A stretch of 15,359 nt of DNA from Cyanobacteria bacterium UBA11153. Its GTDB lineage: Bacteria; Cyanobacteriota; Cyanobacteriia; Cyanobacteriales; Coleofasciculaceae. The notes beneath the pieces are model-generated. The model worked only from the letters and a program-made list of their open reading frames with translations. It was not told where the DNA came from and searched no databases. Positions within the stretch are counted from its first letter, which is position 1; each line of letters begins with the position of its first letter. Location of the stretch: the NCBI GenBank assembly GCA_003511885.1, contig DOIX01000001.1, positions 4,551 through 19,909 of the forward strand. Reading direction: 5' to 3'. Shown piece by piece: positions 8,181-12,986 of this stretch. The translations under genes were made by a program, and so were the position numbers.

Positions 8181-8441
8181 ATGAAAAACATCAAACTTTT
8201 AGATACTATTGCTATTCTCAACTCTGTTCCCCTGGAACGATTAACTTTAGTTGAGTCAGATTATGCGTCTGTTGAAAGCTTACCTAGCGGACAAGTGGGC
8301 ACTGTGGTGGAGGTATATTCAAAAAATGATAGTTATAAATATTTAGTTGAATTTTCAGATAGTCAAGGTAGGGAATATGCTATGGCTATTTTGCAAGAAG
8401 ATGAACTTTTGGTTTTGCATTATGAACTTCAGGTTGCCTGA
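8181..8441 (+). CDS. DUF4926-like small protein
   Basis: This 86-residue protein's ATG follows the HigA stop with no gap, so translation is likely coupled. The core VESLPSGQVGTVVEVYSK followed by YLVEFSDSQGREYAMAILQE and a final hydrophobic strand fits a small SH3-like beta barrel of the DUF4926 type. It has no catalytic motif, signal or membrane segment. DUF4926 proteins are often found beside small toxin/antitoxin or nuclease-like genes in cyanobacteria, to my recollection; their biochemical role is not known. An insert around residues 20-30 makes it slightly longer than typical members. A GCCTGA-A-TCAGGC palindrome overlaps the stop codon but has no T-run, so it is not called a terminator. 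Confidence 0.7.
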   Translation: MKNIKLLDTIAILNSVPLERLTLVESDYASVESLPSGQVGTVVEVYSKNDSYKYLVEFSDSQGREYAMAILQEDELLVLHYELQVA

Positions 8442-8513
8442 ATCAGGCTTCACTATCACCAAAATATCTAAATAAACCTGACGTAATAATTTCTTTTTTG
8501 GAGATGTCTATTA

Positions 8514-8870
8514 CTATTCAGAATTCTGAATCTGCTGTTGGACAAGTTCTAAGGGAAGTTTTAACACTCTAGCAATTTGTTCAACAGTCAATCCTTCTTT
8601 AACAAGTTCGGGAACTGCTTCTAATTTAGCATCTTGATAAGTTTTTGGTTGTTTTGGTTCATTTTTGGGTAAGTTTGGGCAAACATTACCGCTATTAATT
8701 TGGACTATCTCTTGGAGATTCTTAGAGTGAGAGAAATTGGAGTAATGATATCTTCGTAAAGTTGATTTAATATTAGACTTGCTGACTTTTTCCCCCAATG
8801 CTGTTGATAGTGTCTGCCATAACTTACCCGCTGAATCCTTTACATACTTCTCAGAACGATTTCTACGTTG
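8514..8870 (-). pseudogene. Decayed gene with Rpn/DUF2887-like C-terminal tail
   Basis: An open frame runs from an in-frame TAG (8871-8873) to a stop at 8514-8516, 118 codons, but has no ATG or GTG start; only a TTG at 8796-8798 with no SD. The last 38 residues or so (TYQDAKLEAVPELVKEGL, then VEQIARVLKLP) match the C-terminal tail found on cyanobacterial Rpn/PD-(D/E)XK recombination-promoting nucleases and related proteins. The preceding part (LWQTLSTALGEKVSKSN, then NSGNVCPNLPKNEP) is not recognised and contains no nuclease motif. The frame breaks 2 nt before the REPIN-like element, so the 5' part may have been lost when that repeat arrived. Interpreted as a gene remnant; a short real protein from TTG is the alternative. 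Confidence 0.55.
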
Positions 8871-8874
8871 CTAT

Positions 8875-9007
8875 CCCGCAAGGGATTAAAATCCCTGTCT
8901 AACAGCTAAAGTCGGTTGAAACCGACTAAATATCTGCCAGAATCTCTAGATTTTAGTCCGTTTTAACGGACTTAAGCTATGAGACAGAGAATTTATTCTC
9001 TGTCGGG
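8875..9007. repeat. REPIN-like element of four hairpins
   Basis: Four perfect inverted repeats follow one another: AGGGAT/ATCCCT (8881-8896), AGTCGGTT/AACCGACT (8910-8927), AGTCCGTT/AACGGACT (8955-8972) and a 10-bp GACAGAGAAT/ATTCTCTGTC (8983-9004). The left half (from CCCG at 8875) resembles the reverse complement of the right half (ending CGGG at 9007), so the whole is an imperfect long inverted repeat. Where the halves differ within stems, both strands of the stem change together. It lies between xisI and the decayed gene and is non-coding. Confidence 0.8.
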
Positions 9008-9093
9008 TATGGTTTATAGGGTAAGATATTTGAAAATCCATTTCTCTAAAGAACAAACAATATCCTTTAATACAGGTTATCGCAAATGTTCTC

Positions 9094-9441
9094 TCAAAGC
9101 ATCCTCAACACACCAATCGATTCTTGTTTAAAATTCTCTTGATTTTGAGGATGAATAAAACCCAGACTGATATTCTCCTGTGGAATTCCCTTCTCTACCA
9201 ATTCCGCAACCAATGAATCTTCAGTATCATTACACTGAATAAAAATTCTATCTCCAACAATATCAATATGTACCATACATTGATGAACGCGCTTATACTT
9301 GTGCCATCCCACCCACAAAGCCATATAACGCATTCGCTCATCGTCAAAAATTAGCTCTACTTCCGAATCTTCATCCTTGAAATATTCATATTGACACAGC
9401 AATTGTTTAACGCATTCTTTGTAATCTAAGGCAACTTCCAT
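9094..9441 (-). CDS. xisI: XisI-like protein (fdxN element excision controlling factor family)
   Basis: This 115-residue protein is of normal length for the family. Recognisable segments are YKECVKQLLCQYEYFKDED at the N terminus, then VELIFDDERMRYMALWVGW, KYKRVHQCMVHIDI, IFIQCNDTED, and GIPQENISLGF near the end. In Anabaena, XisI and XisH are needed with the recombinase XisF for excision of the fdxN element. Homologues are widespread in cyanobacteria where no such element exists, so a separate role is likely. The start ATG is preceded by SD GAGGAGG inside the end of xisH; the two genes overlap by 16 nt, the usual xisHI arrangement. No XisF-type recombinase is in this window. The last residues (GVLRML) deviate from the usual end. 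Last gene of the minus-strand run. Confidence 0.9.
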   Translation of the reverse strand: MEVALDYKECVKQLLCQYEYFKDEDSEVELIFDDERMRYMALWVGWHKYKRVHQCMVHIDIVGDRIFIQCNDTEDSLVAELVEKGIPQENISLGFIHPQNQENFKQESIGVLRML

Positions 9442-9448
9442 AACAATT
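9357..9448 (-). repeat. Intact copy of the duplicated xisI 5' segment
   Basis: This 92-bp segment covers the first 28-29 codons of xisI and its upstream bases. It matches 9809-9900 at 86 of 92 positions by direct comparison. Weaker similarity continues about 13 bp further upstream into the xisH 3' end. Confidence 0.92.
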
Positions 9449-9893
9449 CCTCCTCAGAAAATGAGAAGACAATTAATTTTAAATTGAACTTTTTAATGGC
9501 TACTTGCCCAACTTGCCTACTGAATATATTCTCAAAGGCATCAATGGGAACTGCCAAGTACAGTTCTCGATCGGGTTCCTGCATTTGTAATAATTCTTGA
9601 TATATTCCATACTGACCGACGGCTTTTTCCAATTCTACAACTTGAGAATCTGCTACAAAACTCTTAATTTCTACTGCTATTTTCTCATAACCTCTTTCTG
9701 CAGCTATCGTTTTATGACCACCCAAATCTATAGAGAGTTTAGGATCGGATTGCAGAAAATATGGGTCGTGGGAAATAGTCCATCCTTTGAACCACTGCCG
9801 GGTTATCGCTACTTCCGAATCTTCATCTTTGAAATATTCATATTGAAAAAGCAGTTGTTTAACGCATTCTTTGTAATCCAAGGCAACTTTCAT
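9426..9893 (-). CDS. xisH: XisH-like protein with its N terminus replaced by XisI sequence
   Basis: This is a 155-residue hybrid. Residues 1-29 are a near copy of the XisI N terminus (ALDYKECVKQLL and so on). From about residue 31 it is XisH: GWTISHDPY (37-45), IDLGG (55-59), AAERG (64-68), VEIKSF (74-79), AVGQYGIYQELL (91-102) and a C terminus in FSEEELLWKLP. XisH has a PD-(D/E)XK nuclease-like core; Asp56, Glu75 and Lys77 are retained here. XisH normally begins with about 15 residues before the GW motif, and these are missing. The start ATG has no SD: the GAGGAGG of the intact xisI copy has become gagaaat. fdhD ends 21 nt upstream. Whether the hybrid is expressed and folded is uncertain; loss of function is quite possible. 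Confidence 0.85.
   Translation of the reverse strand: MKVALDYKECVKQLLFQYEYFKDEDSEVAITRQWFKGWTISHDPYFLQSDPKLSIDLGGHKTIAAERGYEKIAVEIKSFVADSQVVELEKAVGQYGIYQELLQMQEPDRELYLAVPIDAFENIFSRQVGQVAIKKFNLKLIVFSFSEEELLWKLP
9449..9455 (-). promoter_or_regulatory. Shine-Dalgarno of xisI within xisH
   Basis: GAGGAGG on the minus strand, 7 nt before the xisI ATG, lies inside the last codons of xisH. The equivalent bases in the duplicated segment upstream of the hybrid xisH (9901-9907) are degraded. This supports the xisI start and suggests weak initiation for the hybrid gene. Confidence 0.75.
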
Positions 9894-9900
9894 AACAATT
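9809..9900 (-). repeat. Second copy of the xisI 5' segment, fused to xisH
   Basis: It matches 9357-9448 with six substitutions in 92 bp. It supplies the start codon and the first 28-29 codons of the hybrid xisH. The bases just upstream still resemble the 3' end of a xisH gene, now with an in-frame stop. Confidence 0.92.
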
Positions 9901-9914
9901 ATTTCTCGGAAAAG

Positions 9915-10730
9915 CTATATAATTTCTATCCTTTCCCACCCAGCATATACGTTAAACCTTTCCCCTCGCAAAAATCCGATTAAGGTGATATTAAACTCCT
10001 TTGCTAGAGTCACGGCTAAACTACTTGGTGCGGAAACGGCACAGATAATTGGTACTCTAGCCATTAGACATTTCTGCAAAATCTCAAAACTAGTTCTGCC
10101 GCTTACCATAATAATATGGTTATTTAAGGGTAATTCGTTTGCTAGAAAAGCTGTACCGATTAGTTTATCTAAAGCATTGTGTCTACCCACATCTTCTCGC
10201 AGCGATAGTAATTTTCCTGTAGCGTCAAATAAGGCAGCGGCGTGCAACCCTCCTGTCTGAGAAAAGACTCGCTGTTGCGATCGCAATTTCTCTGGTAAGC
10301 TGTAAATTATTTCCGGGGTAATCTTTATCCCACCGGAAATAACCGCACATCCTCGTAATTCTAGTGCTTCCAGACTAGCTTTGCCACAAACTCCACAAGC
10401 ACTGGTAGTAAAGAAATGACGTGTTAAGGATGGTAAATCTGGATTTAATCCATCCCTAAGTTGTACATTAACGATATTATATCGTTGTTTGCCATCTAAA
10501 TCTGGATCTAGACAGTAACTAATTTTTTCAATATCTGCTCTAGATTTTACCACTCCTTCACTATAGAGAAAACCTGCCGCTAATTCAAAGTCATTACCGG
10601 GCGTGCGCATAGTGATGGCAACTGTTTGTGATGGATAAATGAGGCGAATTTCTAAAGGCTCCTCTACTGCCAATCTATCTAATTGCGATCGCGTTTTTCC
10701 TTTCTCTATAGTCCAAATTTTAGCTTTCAT
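9915..10730 (-). CDS. fdhD: FdhD sulfurtransferase, formate dehydrogenase accessory protein
   Basis: FdhD transfers sulfur, received from a cysteine desulfurase such as IscS, to the bis-MGD molybdenum cofactor, making formate dehydrogenase active in the cytoplasm. The 271 residues match the family length. Seen: EEPLEIRL (23-30), TPGNDFELAAGFL (43-55), the sulfur-relay pair Cys112/Cys115 in TTSACGVCGKAS, QTGGLHAAAL (158-167), REDVGRHNALDK (178-189), SGRTSFEI (210-217). No formate dehydrogenase or molybdopterin gene is in the window. Its ATG shares one base with the stop of the MazF gene (TAATG), so it is translationally coupled to a toxin operon, which is an unusual place for this gene. Its substrate enzyme must lie elsewhere. 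Confidence 0.97.
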   Translation of the reverse strand: MKAKIWTIEKGKTRSQLDRLAVEEPLEIRLIYPSQTVAITMRTPGNDFELAAGFLYSEGVVKSRADIEKISYCLDPDLDGKQRYNIVNVQLRDGLNPDLPSLTRHFFTTSACGVCGKASLEALELRGCAVISGGIKITPEIIYSLPEKLRSQQRVFSQTGGLHAAALFDATGKLLSLREDVGRHNALDKLIGTAFLANELPLNNHIIMVSGRTSFEILQKCLMARVPIICAVSAPSSLAVTLAKEFNITLIGFLRGERFNVYAGWERIEII

Positions 10731-11077
10731 TAACTAATGCTCAAAACAATAGCTAAAGCATTACTGATTTCTTTCATTGTTTCATCAGAAAGCGTGCCAA
10801 CTTGCTTGATTAGCCGTTGTTGGGAAACGCAACGCACCTGAAATGTGTCGGCTGCGGATAACTTGCTTAAACTATTCTCTACTGTAGGCTCAATCCGCAC
10901 CATCCAAGGTACTTGTGCAAAGACTTTATTCCATCCTGTAATCGGTACAACAACCTTCAAACGTAGCACGCCTATGTCATTATTACTCACAATTATAGCA
11001 GGACGAGTTTTCCCAATTTCATCGCCAATAGTAGGATCGGCGCTATATACCCAGATTTCCCCTCTACGCATAGTCAT
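10730..11077 (-). CDS. mazF: MazF/PemK-family toxin, ribosome-independent endoribonuclease
   Basis: This is a 115-residue protein. Family signatures run through it: RRGEIWVYSADPTIGDEIGK, then TRPAIIVSNNDIG, VVVPITGW, VRIEP, and LSKLSAADTFQVRCVSQQRL. The Arg in TRPAI and the Thr in VPIT correspond to residues that cleave RNA in MazF-like enzymes. Start choice: ATG 11077 (MTMRRGEIW) or ATG 11071 (MRRGEIW) are both credible and both overlap the upstream antitoxin gene (by 14 or 8 nt). An in-frame GTG further upstream would add residues not seen in the family. All key residues appear intact, so the toxin is probably active and kept in check by the gene just upstream. Confidence 0.93.
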   Translation of the reverse strand: MTMRRGEIWVYSADPTIGDEIGKTRPAIIVSNNDIGVLRLKVVVPITGWNKVFAQVPWMVRIEPTVENSLSKLSAADTFQVRCVSQQRLIKQVGTLSDETMKEISNALAIVLSIS

Positions 11078-11294
11078 GATACTCGTAGAAGTCTTCATTA
11101 CAGGAATCGACAAATTCGGTGAGATTGCTTCCTTCTTCGTAGTAAGAAAGCATCATTTCCGCTGCATCCCTGACACTCAATTTTTCAACTTTATTCATTT
11201 CCTCACGGAGGAGTTGCAAAGCAAACTCAATAATCTCCAACCTTTCCACATTGGGCATCTGCTTGATTGCTTCTAGGATTTGAGTTTTGATCAT
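11064..11294 (-). CDS. Small antitoxin-like protein paired with MazF
   Basis: This 76-residue protein has its ATG overlapping the stop of the upstream DUF6745 gene by 4 nt (ATGA), and its own 3' end overlapping the MazF start. The N-terminal half is helical (ILEAIKQMPNVERLEIIEFA). The C-terminal half is strongly acidic with aromatic residues (YYEEGSNLTEFVDSCNEDF), as expected of a disordered toxin-wrapping tail. It lacks an obvious AbrB/MazE beta-strand domain. The assignment rests on small size, acidity and the antitoxin-before-toxin overlap, not on a recognised domain. A small helical DNA-binding N terminus with autorepression is possible but not shown. Confidence 0.72.
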   Translation of the reverse strand: MIKTQILEAIKQMPNVERLEIIEFALQLLREEMNKVEKLSVRDAAEMMLSYYEEGSNLTEFVDSCNEDFYEYHDYA

Positions 11295-12586
11295 GTTTCC
11301 ACCGCAAAATCTTCTGGATCCGTATCCCAATTTGCCCAACTAATTGCTTCTCTGGCAGTAGTTACTGTTGGCGGTACTCGCATAACGTGAATATGTCCCG
11401 TACTAGGGCATGTCATTTTTAATAAATAAATTGGTTCTACATCAACATCATTTTCAATTCTCAGTAAAGTATATTCTCGCCAAGAATCTAGGGCAACGGC
11501 TTGTAATTCTTGACAAATTCTACCGTAGCCAATACCTTGAATTAATACTCGTCTTAATTCGGCATTGGTTTCTTCTAATAGCCAGCGAGATTGCCATTGA
11601 TGGGGGTGTAATCTGCCGTATTTTTCTGGTAGCGATACGCCGCGATAGTAATAGAAACTGTAGCCATCGGCAAATTGGATTGCGGGTTCCCCTTCTCCAT
11701 GGAGACGATACTCATTATCTAATAATATAGTTCTGGGGCGATCGCAAACTATGCAAGTCTTCTCAAAAGCAAAAATACAGCCGCATTCGGTAATTAATTG
11801 CTCTAAAGCCTCCCATTGCTGGTGATTGTGTTGGCAGCTTAACGCCGAAATACAAAAGTCAATGACTGGGATACTAGAAGCATCTAAACCAGGGAGTAAC
11901 AAACTGTAATAGGCGAAACCCAAAACATCAGCAAATTGAAATAAGGGATTCTGACGCAATTGGGATTCCCACCATTGGACAAAGGGTTGATTTTCCCACT
12001 CTTGCCACAGAGGTTCCCCGATATTTTCCCAGAGGGAATCTCCGATTTGCAGGAATATTTCTCCGCCAGGAAATTGCAGTAATTGTTGTCGAATTTCCTG
12101 CTGTTGTTGCTGCCACTGTTGGGCTACCCATTCTTCCCGCAACTGCCCCATCAGTGTTAACTCTTGCTCGGAAAATACGTGGCCTCCTTGCCACAGAGGC
12201 ATTGTCCGCATTTGCCAGAGCTGTGCCAACTCTTGATTCATCAGTTGGATTTGAAGTTGTGCTGCTAATGCGGAATCTAGTTGATTGAGGATTTGTTCGC
12301 CAAGTTGGGTAGAAAAGGGAATCAGTAAAGGTGCGCCTAATTGCTGTACAGTTTGGCTCGGCGATTGCCCTTCAAAAAGTACCCGTTTCGCAGCGACGGG
12401 GCTAGGGAAAAAACGAATAGTAGGCTCTTTTTTACCCAGTGCCCGATAGGTAAATCTTACAGCCGCTTGAACTTTATCTCGATTCAGCGGTTGTGTGGAT
12501 AGAAATACCCGAATCCATTTGTTCAGGATAACAGGGATGAGAGCCTCTTGTTCGGGTGTCAATGTGGCAATTTTAGTCGGCGACAT
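11291..12586 (-). CDS. DUF6745-type protein
   Basis: This is a 431-residue soluble protein. The N-terminal half (1-210) is helical and very Gln/Trp-rich, including a poly-Gln stretch near residue 160. The C-terminal half holds the recognisable DUF6745 features: LITECGCIFAFEKTCIVCDRP (a Cys-rich patch), EGEPAIQFADGYSFYYY, GVSLPEKYG, LLEETNAELRRVLIQGIGYG, and YLLKMTCPSTGHIHVMRVPP near the end. The function of the family is unknown; no catalytic motif is evident, and the cysteines could bind metal but need not. It overlaps the 97-residue gene by 14 nt upstream and the antitoxin by 4 nt downstream, so it is made from the same message. Being fused by overlaps to a toxin-antitoxin pair is unusual. 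Confidence 0.82.
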   Translation of the reverse strand: MSPTKIATLTPEQEALIPVILNKWIRVFLSTQPLNRDKVQAAVRFTYRALGKKEPTIRFFPSPVAAKRVLFEGQSPSQTVQQLGAPLLIPFSTQLGEQILNQLDSALAAQLQIQLMNQELAQLWQMRTMPLWQGGHVFSEQELTLMGQLREEWVAQQWQQQQQEIRQQLLQFPGGEIFLQIGDSLWENIGEPLWQEWENQPFVQWWESQLRQNPLFQFADVLGFAYYSLLLPGLDASSIPVIDFCISALSCQHNHQQWEALEQLITECGCIFAFEKTCIVCDRPRTILLDNEYRLHGEGEPAIQFADGYSFYYYRGVSLPEKYGRLHPHQWQSRWLLEETNAELRRVLIQGIGYGRICQELQAVALDSWREYTLLRIENDVDVEPIYLLKMTCPSTGHIHVMRVPPTVTTAREAISWANWDTDPEDFAVET

Positions 12587-12866
12587 ACCGCCATCCTTCT
12601 GGTTGGTATTCCCGCTGAATTCTTACCATCCAGTCACCTTGGGGAATTTTAATGGCTTTGTGTTCTTCGTGAGTTAAGGTGGCTGTAGGGGAAATGACGC
12701 GCAGATATAGAGTACCGTCTTTTTCGTATAATTCCGCTTTCCCGTCACTGATGCGGTGAGAATGTCCGGTAACTTCACCTTCAGCTAGGGTAAGGTGGGG
12801 GAGTTTTTTGCCCTGTGTTTGCTGTACGGATTGTAGGATGACATCGCCTTGTCGAATCGGTTGCAT
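12573..12866 (-). CDS. Small conserved partner of the DUF6745 protein
   Basis: This 97-residue protein starts at ATG with SD GGAGGA (12873-12878) 6 nt upstream. Seen: IRQGDVILQSV, LAEGEVTGHSHRI, AELYEKDGTLYLRV, LTHEEHKAIKIPQGDWMV and a C-terminal REYQPEGWRYVAD. The His residues (GHSH, HEEH) resemble metal or nucleotide ligands in small beta-rich proteins, but no named family is asserted. Comparable small proteins precede DUF6745 genes in other bacteria, to my recollection. It overlaps DUF6745 by 14 nt and is the first gene of the run, so it is probably needed together with it. Function unknown. Confidence 0.78.
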   Translation of the reverse strand: MQPIRQGDVILQSVQQTQGKKLPHLTLAEGEVTGHSHRISDGKAELYEKDGTLYLRVISPTATLTHEEHKAIKIPQGDWMVRIQREYQPEGWRYVAD

Positions 12867-12890
12867 GGATTTTCCTCCGGCTTTTCTTTG

Positions 12891-12899
12891 ATTTTAGCA
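12891..12899 (-). promoter_or_regulatory. Candidate extended -10 promoter of the DUF6745-mazF-fdhD run
   Basis: On the minus strand TGCTAAAAT gives an extended -10 (TGn plus a hexamer with 5 of 6 TATAAT matches), about 25 bp before the first ATG. No clear -35. The implied leader is short and carries the strong SD. Confidence 0.4.
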
Positions 12900-12959
12900 T
12901 TTTCAAAGGGAAACGGGCATTTGATTAGGACTTACGCAGTGACGCTACCAATAGTGGAT

Positions 12960-12986
12960 GGTGCGTTAGCTTTCGCATAACGCACC
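12960..12986. repeat. Hairpin repeat downstream of the restriction-modification gene
   Basis: GGTGCGTTA (12960-12968) and TAACGCACC (12978-12986) form a perfect 9-bp stem with a 9-nt loop, ending at the last base of the R-M stop codon. The preceding ttaggacttacgca (12925-12938) resembles the ends of small dispersed elements in cyanobacteria, to my recollection. There is no T-run, so it is not a classic terminator, though the hairpin may block transcription or decay. Confidence 0.6.

Noticed and set aside
8436..8448. GCCTGAATCAGGC as terminator of the antitoxin run
   Set aside because: A one-base centre cannot form a long hairpin and there is no T-run directly after it.
8516..8531. 16-bp perfect palindrome ATTCAGAATTCTGAAT
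   Set aside because: It lies in the last codons of the decayed gene with no loop for a hairpin and no promoter nearby; probably chance.
9597..9983. 128-codon plus-strand frame opposite xisH and the fdhD end
   Set aside because: Antisense to recognisable XisH and FdhD sequence; Phe/Tyr-rich with no domain.
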